Origin: an uncultured Clostridia bacterium
Lineage (GTDB): Bacteria; Bacillota; Clostridia; Oscillospirales; Ruminococcaceae
Length of the DNA stretch: 42,569 bases
Direction: 5' to 3'
Assembly (NCBI GenBank): GCA_947627205.1
Contig: CANQVE010000015.1
Span: 1-42,569, forward strand
The notes under the pieces are model-generated. The model was not told the DNA's origin and ran no database searches. It was given only the letters and a program-made list of their open reading frames with translations. A program made the translations under genes and the position numbers. Positions within the stretch are counted from its first letter, which is position 1, and every line of letters starts with the position of its first letter. Below, piece after piece: positions 1 to 7,564 of the stretch.

Positions 1-61
1 AATTCCTATCCTCAACTTTATTTTGATCTCCTTATTTTTTTATATTTTTTGTCTCACATCA

Positions 62-235
62 TTGACAAAAGTACATTAAAAGGCAGAGGCAAGAATTTAA
101 ATTCTTACCCCTGTTGTCAATTGACAGTATACAATGTACAGTAATAGCCTAAAGGCTGTTTGCTGAATTAAACGTATAAAAAGGCTAGAATTTAAACTCT
201 AGCCTCTTTTTTTAATACTGATTTTTTGTAACGCT
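62..235. repeat. Dispersed repeat copy A, ending in a terminator
   Basis: This non-coding stretch between the window edge and the symporter gene shares several blocks with 32760-33110. The shared blocks are a CTGTTG-CA-TTGACAG segment followed by ACAATGTACAGT (copy B: ACAGTGGACAGT), then AGGCTGTTTGC, then TTTAAACTC-AGCCTCTTT. The blocks occur in the same order with different spacers. No open reading frame is convincing here. The element looks like a degenerate intergenic repeat of unknown origin. Confidence 0.5.
182..213. terminator. Bidirectional intrinsic terminator
   Basis: The arms AGGCTAGA (182-189) and TCTAGCCT (198-205) form a perfect 8-bp stem around an 8-nt loop. On the plus strand a CTTTTTTT tract follows, and on the minus strand the stem is followed by TTTTTATA. 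It can therefore end the minus-strand symporter transcript and any plus-strand transcript entering from outside the window. Confidence 0.75.
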
Positions 236-1786
236 TTATCCAAGCTCTTTTTTGCAATCCTCAAGGAGCTTTTCGTCCTTTTCAAGATTTTTGTTTTTGG
301 TAACTGCACTTACTATCGGGACAATTATCAGTCCGAAAAGCATTGCGATCGCGCCTGCGTTTATCGGAGAAGCGAGGTTAAGCGGGAGCGCCGCCGCCGC
401 TTTTGTCGCTTCGGGGAAGAAACCGAGGCTGAATATAAACATGTGCACGACTGTTATGCCTACGCCCGAGATAAAGCTCGCCCAGACGGCGGCTTTTGTT
501 ATCTTCTTTGAGAACAGTCCGTAGAGGAAAGGCGCAAGGAATGCTCCCGCAAGAGCGCCCCATGAAATTGACATAAGCGTTGTTATATAAGCGTTGGGGT
601 TAAGAGCGATTATTACGGATATAAGCAGGAACACCGCGATAAGTATTCTCATTATGAGCACCTGCTTTTTGTCGCTCATACCTTTCTTCATCATGGGCTT
701 TATCAGGTCAATGGTGAGCGTTGAGCTTGAAGTCAGCACGAGCGAGGACAATGTAGACATTGAAGCCGACAGAACAAGCACTACCACTACTCCTATCAGG
801 AATTCGGGGAGCGCGTCTTTTAGCATTTGAGGCACGATAGAGTCAAACGCCAGTTTTCCGTTTACACTTTCAATAAGCGTTTCGCCGTTTGCGCCCGTTC
901 CGTAAAGTCTGCCGAAACCGCCCATGAAATACGAACCGCCCGCTACTACAAGCGCGAAGATAGTAGAAATTATAGTACCGCGCTTTATTGCCGAGTCGTC
1001 CTTTATCGCATAGAACTTCTGCACCATCTGCGGAAGTCCCCATGTGCCGAGAGATGTCAGAATTACAACACCTATAAGGTTTATCGGATCGGGACCGAAA
1101 AGCGTATTGAGAGAATTTGCGGGAACGCCTTTATCGGTTATCTGTCCGAGACCGTTAAGCGCTTCGGTAAATCCGCCCTTTCCGTTTACAACGCAGACAA
1201 CGACCGCAACAATTCCTATAAGCATGATTATTCCCTGTACAAAGTCGTTTATTGCAGTCGCGGTATATCCGCCGAGAATAACGTATGCCGCCGTAAGCAC
1301 CGCCATGCCTATAAGGCATGCTTCATAAGGCAGATCGAACGCCATGTTGAACAATCTCGAAAGACCGTTATAAACAGACGCCGTATACGGGATAAGGAAA
1401 ACGAAAACAATTATTGCCGAAACTATCTTCAGCGCCTTTGAGCTGTAGCGCTTCTCGAAAAATTCGGGCATGGTAGAAGCGTTTAATTGTTTTGTCATAA
1501 CTCTGGTTCTTCTGCCCATTATTATCCACGGGAGCATAGAACCGATAATTGCGTTTCCTATGCCTATCCATGTAGCCGAAACGCCGTAGCTCCAGCCGAA
1601 CTGTCCCGCATAGCCTATAAATACGACCGCCGAGAAATAGGACGTTCCATAGGCAAACGCCGTAAACCAGCCGCCGATGTTTCTTCCTCCGAGAACAAAG
1701 TCTGACACGGAGGACGCTCTCTTGCGGCAGTATATTCCTATGCCGATCATTACCGCAAGGTATACTGCCAGAATTACATAAGTCAT
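236..1786 (-). CDS. Sodium:solute symporter (SSS/PutP family)
   Basis: The 516-residue product is a polytopic membrane protein with about a dozen hydrophobic segments, typical in length for the SSS family (Na+-coupled uptake of proline, pantothenate or other small solutes). The N-terminus shows the family's first helix and an F-V-L-G-G-R-N loop similar to the D-Y-x-L-G-G-R motif. A G-Y-T-A-T-A-x-N-D segment matches the conserved core around helix 5-6. The substrate cannot be read from sequence. The start is taken at 1786 rather than the longer frame at 1828, because GGAAAGGATC lies just before this ATG and the upstream codons sit in the leader. It is transcribed alone from the promoter at 1858-1886. 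Confidence 0.9.
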   Translation of the reverse strand: MTYVILAVYLAVMIGIGIYCRKRASSVSDFVLGGRNIGGWFTAFAYGTSYFSAVVFIGYAGQFGWSYGVSATWIGIGNAIIGSMLPWIIMGRRTRVMTKQLNASTMPEFFEKRYSSKALKIVSAIIVFVFLIPYTASVYNGLSRLFNMAFDLPYEACLIGMAVLTAAYVILGGYTATAINDFVQGIIMLIGIVAVVVCVVNGKGGFTEALNGLGQITDKGVPANSLNTLFGPDPINLIGVVILTSLGTWGLPQMVQKFYAIKDDSAIKRGTIISTIFALVVAGGSYFMGGFGRLYGTGANGETLIESVNGKLAFDSIVPQMLKDALPEFLIGVVVVLVLSASMSTLSSLVLTSSSTLTIDLIKPMMKKGMSDKKQVLIMRILIAVFLLISVIIALNPNAYITTLMSISWGALAGAFLAPFLYGLFSKKITKAAVWASFISGVGITVVHMFIFSLGFFPEATKAAAALPLNLASPINAGAIAMLFGLIIVPIVSAVTKNKNLEKDEKLLEDCKKELG

Positions 1787-1857
1787 AAAAGATCCTTTCC
1801 GCTTTAACAGTTTTGCGCATAAAAGCATACAAGCGTTAAAGCAATGAAGTACAACTT

Positions 1858-1886
1858 ATTATAACATATCGTCCAAAAAATGTCAA
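1858..1886 (-). promoter_or_regulatory. Sigma-A-type promoter of the symporter gene
   Basis: On the minus strand TTGACA (1881-1886) and TATAAT (1858-1863) are separated by 17 bp, a perfect consensus. The 5' leader is about 65 nt. Confidence 0.75.
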
Positions 1887-1935
1887 GTAGCAATATCGGG
1901 CTTCCTGATAATCTTTAATTATATACAATATGTAT

Positions 1936-1977
1936 AAAAACCGTGCAAAGCCTTTGAAATAAACGGACTTTACACGG
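1936..1977 (-). terminator. Intrinsic terminator after the Cys-rich protein gene
   Basis: In minus-strand RNA CCGTGTAAAG pairs with CTTTGCACGG (10 bp with one G-U), and the stem is followed by TTTTTATAC. It lies just downstream of the stop codon at 2005. Confidence 0.7.
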
Positions 1978-2004
1978 CTGTTCAATTATTTTAACTGAAT
2001 AGGC

Positions 2005-2181
2005 TTACTGACGCTTTTTACAGGAGCTTTCGGCGCTGTGACACTTAGAGCAGTCACCGCAGCATGAGCCTTTTCCCGAGCGCCTGTCCTTTACAAGTTT
2101 TACTACCGCCGCTGTCAGTGCCAATAATAACAAGACGGCTACAACTATTGTTCCCCAATTCTCCGAAAGAAAATCAAGCAT
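2005..2181 (-). CDS. FeoB-associated-type Cys-rich small membrane protein
   Basis: This short frame encodes 58 residues: a short N-terminus, one strongly hydrophobic helix (about residues 11-28), a basic KDRR stretch, then a Cys-rich tail with CC, C-x2-C and a further Cys, ending in KKRQ. The layout matches the small FeoB-associated Cys-rich membrane proteins (PF12669 type), thought to assist ferrous iron uptake. No feoA or feoB is visible nearby, so an iron role is inference. Support for a real gene is strong: a GGGAAG ribosome site, a perfect promoter at 2202-2230 and a terminator at 1936-1977. Confidence 0.8.
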   Translation of the reverse strand: MLDFLSENWGTIVVAVLLLLALTAAVVKLVKDRRSGKGSCCGDCSKCHSAESSCKKRQ

Positions 2182-2201
2182 AATATCACTTCCCTGCTCT
2201 T

Positions 2202-2230
2202 ATTATATACCGATTTTCCGTTTATGTCAA
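2202..2230 (-). promoter_or_regulatory. Sigma-A-type promoter of the Cys-rich protein gene
   Basis: On the minus strand TTGACA (2225-2230), a 17-bp spacer and TATAAT (2202-2207) precede the ATG at 2181 by about 20 bases. Confidence 0.75.
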
Positions 2231-2289
2231 TGTATAAAATTCAATGTCAAGTTTAATTTTCGGACAATGACAAAAATTTTAAAAAACTA

Positions 2290-2318
2290 TTGAAATTTAA
2301 AAGCGGATATGGTACAAT
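2290..2318 (+). promoter_or_regulatory. Promoter of the radical SAM gene
   Basis: TTGAAA (2290-2295), a 17-bp spacer and TACAAT (2313-2318) lie 48 bp upstream of the start codon. Confidence 0.65.
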
Positions 2319-2365
2319 ATATGGTGATATGATTTGAAATTACAAGCAGGAGGTTTAAAAATTAT

Positions 2366-3883
2366 ATGACGCCAAAAAGAATGCTTCTTATCTATCCCGA
2401 TTTTCTTGAAGAGGGAAAATATAACAAAACGCGCCTCGGAAACTACAGCGAGGGGCTTGCTTCAATTTCCGCGGTATTAAAACAGGGCGGATATGATGTT
2501 CAGCTTTATCATGAGCTTTATATGCCCGAAAAGGACGAATTTATCGCAAAGGTAAAATCATTCGCTCCCGATACTATCGGCTTTACTTTAAGAACAACTG
2601 CTGTTCCGTTTGTATCGGAGATGTGCGGGTGGCTGGACGACGAGCTTCCCGATATTCCCGTATCGGTCGGCGGTTATCATGCGATACTTGTTCCCGACGA
2701 GTGCATTAAAATTCGCGGTGTGGATATGGTCACTGTCGGCGAGGGCGAATATCCCCTGCTCGAATATATGGACAGTCTGCGCGACGGCGTAAAAAGGACC
2801 GACATTCAGAGCATGTATTTCAAGCTCGAAAACGGCGAGATAATAAAAAATCCCGTGCGTCCGCTTATTGAGGACTTGGACGAGCTTCCTTTCCCCGACT
2901 TTGAGCTTTTCGACTATGACAATCTTGACCGCTCGAAAAACTATACGGCGATGGTAATGCTCTCCAGAGGCTGTCTGTTTGCCTGCACATACTGCGGAAA
3001 CTCGCAGTTCCGCAACATCTATCCGAACAAATTAAAATACTGCCGTTTCAGAAGCCCGAAAAAGGCAATTGAGCTTCTTGAGCTTCTTATCAAAAAGCAC
3101 CCTTGGATAAAGTTCATAGAATTCCGCGACGCTATCTTCAATATGTACAAAGACTGGTTCTATGAGTTTATGCCGATGTACATTGAAAAGATACATCTTC
3201 CGTTTAACTGCAACCTGCGTTTCGACATTCTTGACGAAGAGATGGTAAAGACGCTCAAAGAGGGCGGATGTTATATGATAGACATCGGTCTTGAAAACGG
3301 AAACGAGGAGTTCCGCAAAAAGTATCTCCACAGAAACATGAAGAACGACCACATGATAGAAGTATCAAAGTGGTTCAGAAAATACAAGATAACGGCGCTT
3401 ACTTACAACATAGTAGGCTTGCCTTATGAAACGCTTGAACTGTCGCTTGAAACAGTTAAGCTCAATGCAAAGCTCGATGTGGACAAGGTCATTCCGAACA
3501 TCTTCTACCCCTATCCCATGACGATACTCGAAAAGACGGCGCGCGACGGAGGATTTATAGATCCGACTGTTGATCCGAACGATCCCGTTCAGCTCCGCAT
3601 GCCTCAGTATCCGAAATACGACATTCTCTATATGGCGTACAACTTCAACAAGCTCGTAAAGAAATACAAGGCTATATATGAGCTTCCCGAGGAAAAAGCG
3701 AAGATCGCCGAGGCTAAACTTGACAAAAAGATAACCTCGCCGAACTATCCGAGAAAGATGCTGTACAAGGCGGCAAAGGCGAAAGAGGACGCGTTTATCA
3801 AAGCGAAGAAAACGCTGAAAAAAGTCTCGCCGAAGATGTATATTTACTTGAAGAACAAAACAATGAAAGAAGTAAAAAGTTAA
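2366..3883 (+). CDS. B12-binding-domain radical SAM protein
   Basis: The product is 505 residues. The N-terminal ~150 residues look like a cobalamin-binding Rossmann domain, with S-V-G-G-Y-H-A and V-G-E-G-E motifs typical of BchE-like enzymes. The radical-SAM core follows, with the iron-sulfur motif C203-x3-C207-x2-C210. The C-terminal ~90 residues are lysine-rich and probably basic. Family members do methylations, ring closures or rearrangements with SAM and often cobalamin; the substrate here is not evident. A strong GCAGGAGG ribosome site lies 13 bases before the ATG. The gene is monocistronic, with its own promoter and terminator. Confidence 0.85.
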   Translation: MTPKRMLLIYPDFLEEGKYNKTRLGNYSEGLASISAVLKQGGYDVQLYHELYMPEKDEFIAKVKSFAPDTIGFTLRTTAVPFVSEMCGWLDDELPDIPVSVGGYHAILVPDECIKIRGVDMVTVGEGEYPLLEYMDSLRDGVKRTDIQSMYFKLENGEIIKNPVRPLIEDLDELPFPDFELFDYDNLDRSKNYTAMVMLSRGCLFACTYCGNSQFRNIYPNKLKYCRFRSPKKAIELLELLIKKHPWIKFIEFRDAIFNMYKDWFYEFMPMYIEKIHLPFNCNLRFDILDEEMVKTLKEGGCYMIDIGLENGNEEFRKKYLHRNMKNDHMIEVSKWFRKYKITALTYNIVGLPYETLELSLETVKLNAKLDVDKVIPNIFYPYPMTILEKTARDGGFIDPTVDPNDPVQLRMPQYPKYDILYMAYNFNKLVKKYKAIYELPEEKAKIAEAKLDKKITSPNYPRKMLYKAAKAKEDAFIKAKKTLKKVSPKMYIYLKNKTMKEVKS

Positions 3884-3890
3884 AAAGCCG

Positions 3891-3920
3891 ACCGCCGTGA
3901 TTTCTCACGGCGGTTATATT
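3891..3920 (+). terminator. Intrinsic terminator of the radical SAM gene
   Basis: ACCGCCGTGA (3891-3900) pairs perfectly with TCACGGCGGT (3905-3914) around a TTTC loop. A T-rich TATATTATT follows. Confidence 0.7.
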
Positions 3921-4000
3921 ATTGTATGAATTAAAAATTTTGTTGTAATATTTCATAATGTATGTCCATAGAATTTACAAAAAACGAAAGGACAAACGTT

Positions 4001-4474
4001 ATGAAAAAATGTAAGATAAGCGACCTGTTGATCTTTATTCTCTCGACGGAGCTTGCGGGTGTTCTGTCGAGCCTGTTTTCGGGGAATTTCGGCGATATTT
4101 ATTCAGCCCTCGAAAAGCCTCCGCTTTCGCCTCCGGGAATAGTTTTTCCTATTGTCTGGACGATACTGTACGCGCTTATGGGCATTTCGGCTTGTATAGT
4201 CTATTCTTCGTATGCCGAGCAGAAACAAAAACAAAGCGCGCTTAGAATTTATTGGATACAGCTTATTGTCAATTTCTTCTGGAGCATAGTTTTCTTCAGG
4301 TTCATGGCGCTCTGGACTTCGGTCATTGTTATTCTGGCACTGCTTGTGCTGATAATCGTGATGATAGTGAAATTTTTCAGGATAGAGCGCGCTGCCGCCT
4401 ACATAAACATTCCCTATCTTGCGTGGGTAGCATTTGCGGCGTATCTTAATATTGCAACTGCAGTTATAAACTGA
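4001..4474 (+). CDS. tspO: TspO/MBR family membrane protein
   Basis: The 157-residue product has five hydrophobic segments. It carries the TspO signatures: a PPLSPPG motif after the first helix, then W-T-I-L-Y-A-L-M-G, N-F-F-W-S and a final A-Y-L-N. TspO proteins bind porphyrins and related ligands in the membrane; their role in anaerobes is unclear. The start is placed at 4001 rather than 3962 because GAAAGGA sits at the right distance and the upstream 13 codons are not conserved-looking. The 3' end overlaps the convergent ABC ATPase gene by 11 bp, and no terminator is visible between them. Confidence 0.88.
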   Translation: MKKCKISDLLIFILSTELAGVLSSLFSGNFGDIYSALEKPPLSPPGIVFPIVWTILYALMGISACIVYSSYAEQKQKQSALRIYWIQLIVNFFWSIVFFRFMALWTSVIVILALLVLIIVMIVKFFRIERAAAYINIPYLAWVAFAAYLNIATAVIN

Positions 4475-5030
4475 TAATTTCTTCCGCAAGGAAACTGCAT
4501 TCTTCCCTGTCGTGGGTGACAAAAATAACGGTCTTGCCCTCGGTCTTTCTGCGGACATATTCCATGACGGTATGCTTTGTGTCAAGGTCAAGCCCCTTAA
4601 AAGGTTCGTCCAAAAACAATATCTCGCTTTCGGCGAGCATTGCGCGGACAATTGCCGCGCGGCGTTTCATTCCACCCGAAAGCTCGCGGACGGGCTTTTC
4701 GGCGCAACCGTCAAGTCCCACAAGGCAAAGCTCTTTTTCAATATCCGCTTTTGAATAACGCTTTCCTGTGACAATGCGGATATTTGCGGAGACCGTGAGA
4801 TTATCGCAGAGCCTGTCCTCTTGGAAAACGGCGCTTATCATCCTTTCAAAGCCGACAAGCGTGCCGCTGTCGGGTTTTATTAAACCCATGAGAATTGACA
4901 GGAGCGTTGTTTTTCCGCAGCCCGACTGTCCGACTATTGCCGTTGTTTTGCCCTCGGCGAAATCATGTGTAAAGTTTTCGAGGACTGTTTTTTCGGAAAA
5001 TGATTTACAGATATTTTCGGCTTTAGGCAT
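4464..5030 (-). CDS. ABC transporter ATP-binding protein (SsuB/TauB-like, short)
   Basis: The 188-residue ATPase has all catalytic elements: Walker A GQSGCGKTT, a Q-loop in V-F-Q-E-D, signature LSGGM, Walker B I-L-F-L-D-E-P and an H-loop in V-T-H-D. Typical SsuB/TauB subunits run about 240-260 residues, so this one lacks most of the C-terminal extension. It is otherwise intact and need not be dead. The start at 5030 is chosen over 5072 because AAAGGAGA precedes it and it follows the permease stop by 13 bp. It is the last gene of the TM1266-lipoprotein-permease-ATPase operon. Confidence 0.88.
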   Translation of the reverse strand: MPKAENICKSFSEKTVLENFTHDFAEGKTTAIVGQSGCGKTTLLSILMGLIKPDSGTLVGFERMISAVFQEDRLCDNLTVSANIRIVTGKRYSKADIEKELCLVGLDGCAEKPVRELSGGMKRRAAIVRAMLAESEILFLDEPFKGLDLDTKHTVMEYVRRKTEGKTVIFVTHDREECSFLAEEIISL

Positions 5031-5043
5031 TTCGTCCTCTCCT

Positions 5044-5790
5044 TTACATTCTTTCAATTCTCTTTTGAGCAATGCTCACCAGAAGCAAAAACAGTTTTTC
5101 GCAAAGCAGGCTCAGCAGTATTACCGCCGCCGTCCAGGCGAAAAGGTCGGCTGTTTCGAGATAAATTTTCGACATAAAAAGTTTTTCGCCTATAGAGCCG
5201 TTTGGTATGCCTATTACTTCCGCCGCCGCTCCCGACTTCCAGCTAAGCCCTATTGCAAGAGCCGACGCAGAGCGAAAATACGGCATGAGCTGCGACAGGT
5301 AAACTCCCGAAAATCTTCGCCATGCGGGAATTTTAAAGACCTTTGACATTTCTTTAAGTTTGGGATCGAGGCTGTCTATTCCCGCCTGCATATTTGAACA
5401 TACAATTGGCGTGCATATAAGAAACGTTACCAAAACGGAAAGGTTCTCCGAATTTATCCAGAAAAGCGCAAGTATCGTAAACGACGCTACGGGTATGGAC
5501 TTCATAACGGAAATGAGCGGTGAAAAAATGACGCGCACAATGCGGAATTTTCCCGAAAGCACCGCGAGCGCCGTGCCTGCGGTAAGTCCTAGGAAAAAGC
5601 CGAGCATTATTCTCCCTGCGGAAAACAGTATGCTTCCCCAGAAATCCGCGGTAACTATAAGCTCCGCAAGCCTTTTTACAACGTCTATCGGAGATACGAG
5701 AAGTATGTCGCTTCCTATAAGCATTGCGGCGACCTGCCAGACAACGAGCCAGAAAACTATTCCCGCCGCCGTCAGCAATGTTTTTTTCAT
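5044..5790 (-). CDS. ABC transporter permease (SsuC/ThiX-like)
   Basis: The 248-residue inner-membrane permease has about six hydrophobic helices and the BPD_transp_1 cytoplasmic-loop region, with a glycine at the conserved position (S-A-L-A-I-G-L-S-W-K). The family imports sulfonates, nitrate, bicarbonate, thiamine precursors or similar small molecules; the sequence does not decide which. The ATG at 5790 follows a strong GGAGGTGAG site. Between this gene and the upstream lipoprotein gene lies the structured repeat at 5851-5959, which would be part of the operon mRNA. Confidence 0.88.
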   Translation of the reverse strand: MKKTLLTAAGIVFWLVVWQVAAMLIGSDILLVSPIDVVKRLAELIVTADFWGSILFSAGRIMLGFFLGLTAGTALAVLSGKFRIVRVIFSPLISVMKSIPVASFTILALFWINSENLSVLVTFLICTPIVCSNMQAGIDSLDPKLKEMSKVFKIPAWRRFSGVYLSQLMPYFRSASALAIGLSWKSGAAAEVIGIPNGSIGEKLFMSKIYLETADLFAWTAAVILLSLLCEKLFLLLVSIAQKRIERM

Positions 5791-5850
5791 GTGCTCACCT
5801 CCATTTTTAATAGTTTATAATGATAAACAACTCGGGGTTCGGTATTGACG

Positions 5851-5959
5851 TTCAGACTGTCGATAAAGCCCCATCTACTTTGTCAGCAGCCCAGCGGCAG
5901 GCACAAAGCCTAGCCGCAGGGCTGCTTCCTTGTATCTGGGGCTTTCTCTGCAGTCTGAA
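5851..5959 (-). repeat. Structured intercistronic repeat, copy 1
   Basis: This 109-bp element folds end to end. Outer arms are TTCAGACTG (5851-5859) and CAGTCTGAA (5951-5959). Inside are AAAGCCCC/GGGGCTTT, then AGCAGCCC/GGGCTGCT, then a terminal hairpin GCGGC-AGGC/GCCT-GCCGC around ACAAA. A second copy is at 30762-30868, about 89% identical in the core, with paired substitutions. Strand is given as minus because both copies lie between minus-strand genes and would be transcribed that way. This copy has no U-tract after it, so it does not look like a simple terminator. I do not recognise the family. Confidence 0.8.
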
Positions 5960-5985
5960 TATAATTTCCTAAACAGCAAGAATTA

Positions 5986-7047
5986 TCATGCTCCGTAATA
6001 AAAATCATCACCCGGCATTGCTCCGCCGACCGACTCGGGAAGCTGTTCAAACAGAACATTAAGATAGCCCGAGAGCTTTTCTTTCATTTCGCTTCCCTTT
6101 ATGCAGACGATATGGCAGTTTGGAATTGCCTTTTCTGCTACCGCCGCGGGAACAATGTTATATTTTCCTATGAGCTGTGCGGCGTCAGAAACGTTATTGT
6201 TTACATAATCGACCGACTCGCCGTAGCGCTTTAGGAACTCCTCTACCGCCTCGGGATATTCTTCCGCAAACGCTTTTCTTACGATAACAATTCCCGTGAG
6301 CAAAGAGCTTGAAAGACCGAGGTCGTCCCATGCGTCGTTAAGGTCTACCGCAACGCGCATATTTTCGTTTTTGCTCATTGCCGTGGTAACAAACGGCTGG
6401 GGGAGCATTGCGACCGCATCGGGGTTTGCCTCGAGTGCCGCTACGCACTCCGCGTGTTCGCTCTTCCACTCTATATTAACTTTGTCGAGGAGATCGTGGC
6501 TTTTGAGTACAAATTCAAGAGCATACTGTGGAGTAGCGCCTTTTCCCGCAGAATAGACGGTTTTTCCCTCGAGGTCTTCTATTGAATTTACGGTATTACC
6601 GTTTTCAACGATATACAGAACGCCCAAGGTATTTACCGCGAGCGTCTCTACTCCGCCTTTCGTTTTTGAATAAAGCACCGCGCCTAAATTAGCGGGAACG
6701 CACGCTATGTCTATCTCGCCTTTTACCAGCTTTGGCGTTATCTCGTCCGCAGCTCCCGCAAGCTCGAAATTATAGCCGTAGTTATTTTTCTCGTTGTCGT
6801 CCATGAGCTTTACCATGCCCATTCCCGTAGGTCCGTTCAATGCGGAGATATTTACCTTTTCGGGAGTTTTTTCGGGCGTACTTTCGGCTCCCGAACTTTC
6901 GCTCTCTGCAGATGAACTTACAGACGACGAACTGCTTGACGAGGCGGGAGATGAACTGTCCGGCGAGGAGCCGCCTCCGCCGTTACATGCGGAAAACGCA
7001 AACGCGCACACCGCCGCCAACAATACCGAACCTAACTTTTTCTTCAT
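5986..7047 (-). CDS. ABC transporter substrate-binding lipoprotein (NMT1/SsuA-like)
   Basis: The 353-residue product starts with a lipoprotein signal peptide ending in the lipobox F-S-A-C, with Cys about residue 20. A low-complexity Ser/Pro/Glu linker runs to about residue 65, then a periplasmic-binding-protein type 2 fold. Motifs such as A-L-N-G-P-T-G-M-G and G-E-I-D-I-A-C-V-P resemble the NMT1/THI5 and nitrate/sulfonate group. It would deliver a small ligand to the permease encoded downstream. AAAGGAAG precedes the ATG. The TM1266-type gene lies 43 bp upstream in the same operon. The ligand is unknown. Confidence 0.88.
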   Translation of the reverse strand: MKKKLGSVLLAAVCAFAFSACNGGGGSSPDSSSPASSSSSSSVSSSAESESSGAESTPEKTPEKVNISALNGPTGMGMVKLMDDNEKNNYGYNFELAGAADEITPKLVKGEIDIACVPANLGAVLYSKTKGGVETLAVNTLGVLYIVENGNTVNSIEDLEGKTVYSAGKGATPQYALEFVLKSHDLLDKVNIEWKSEHAECVAALEANPDAVAMLPQPFVTTAMSKNENMRVAVDLNDAWDDLGLSSSLLTGIVIVRKAFAEEYPEAVEEFLKRYGESVDYVNNNVSDAAQLIGKYNIVPAAVAEKAIPNCHIVCIKGSEMKEKLSGYLNVLFEQLPESVGGAMPGDDFYYGA

Positions 7048-7090
7048 AAAAATGCTTCCTTTCTTTCCGGCAATCTCTTTCAGTCAGCAC

Positions 7091-7339
7091 TCATTTTGAA
7101 TAGACCGCTTTGGATGTTACTCCGCTGAGTCTGCCGAGCTTTCCCGAAAGCGCGGATATGCTGTCCATAGGCGCGTCAATGACTATGCAGATTATGTTTA
7201 ATCCTCTCTCCCGATACGGAAGTCCCATTCTTCCGCGGATATAATCTCCGTATTCGTGGAGAAGCTCATTTACGCTTTGGATACTTTCCTTGTCGCTTAT
7301 TATCATTGAGATTATGGCGACACGGTTTTCCTTGTCCAT
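7091..7339 (-). CDS. TM1266-family small ACT/NikR-like regulatory protein
   Basis: The 82-residue protein begins R-V-A-I-I-S-M-I-I and ends in L-S-G-V-T-S-K-A-V-Y-S-K. This matches the small TM1266 family of ferredoxin-like (ACT) folds, often labelled an iron-only hydrogenase system putative regulator. Here it leads an ABC transporter operon rather than hydrogenase maturation genes, so it may sense the transported ligand (inference). AAAGGAGA is the ribosome site, placed immediately after the attenuator terminator at 7353-7389. Translation therefore depends on read-through. Confidence 0.75.
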   Translation of the reverse strand: MDKENRVAIISMIISDKESIQSVNELLHEYGDYIRGRMGLPYRERGLNIICIVIDAPMDSISALSGKLGRLSGVTSKAVYSK

Positions 7340-7352
7340 AGACGTCTCCTTT

Positions 7353-7514
7353 CATAAAAAACGCGTCTTTCGGATTGCCCGAAAGACGCAGTATCACCAT
7401 AATTTGTAATCAGCTGTCTTTCGGCGCAATAAATTTTACCGTCAGAGTTTACCGGATCTTTAATTTATAAAGCTGACGAAATCTCGGAAAATACCTCGAC
7501 TCCGAACACTTTAC
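7353..7514 (-). promoter_or_regulatory. Transcription attenuator leader with unidentified sensor region
   Basis: In minus-strand RNA a terminator is formed by GCGTCTTTCGG (7389-7379) and CCGAAAGACGC (7373-7363), followed by a run of U. Upstream, CCGAAAGAC (7424-7416) can pair instead with GTCTTTCGG (7387-7379), giving an antiterminator. The 90 nt before that contain further stems, for example CGTCAG...CTGACG enclosing CTTTA/TAAAG, and TCGGA...TCCGA. This is riboswitch-like architecture controlling the TM1266/ABC operon. I could not match the sensor domain to a known class. Confidence 0.65.
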
Positions 7515-7520
7515 GAATAT

Positions 7521-7549
7521 ATTATACACATTAACCGCGATTATGTCAA
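7521..7549 (-). promoter_or_regulatory. Sigma-A promoter of the TM1266/ABC operon, overlapped by an inverted repeat
   Basis: TTGACA (7544-7549), a 17-bp spacer and TATAAT (7521-7526) form a perfect promoter on the minus strand. The -35 hexamer lies inside the inverted repeat AACCGC (7533-7538)/GCGGTT (7550-7555), which could be a repressor operator. Confidence 0.75.
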
Positions 7550-7564
7550 GCGGTTTTTAAAAAA

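Noticed and set aside
827-1441. 204-residue plus-strand ORF opposite the symporter gene
   Set aside because: It mirrors a well-conserved SSS protein gene, has no recognisable domain, and its composition (many Arg, Tyr and Asn) is typical of an antisense frame.
5851-5959. Insertion-sequence end or CRISPR-like repeat
   Set aside because: There is no transposase nearby, no clear target duplication, and only two distant copies. The element folds internally instead of forming a repeat-spacer array.
7381-7514. T-box or glycine riboswitch identity for the attenuator leader
   Set aside because: GGTGATACTGCG resembles the T-box GGTGGTACCGCG, but there is no specifier stem or AGTA loop and the leader is short. 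An AAACTCTGACGG piece recalls the glycine aptamer, but the other conserved glycine elements are missing or out of order.
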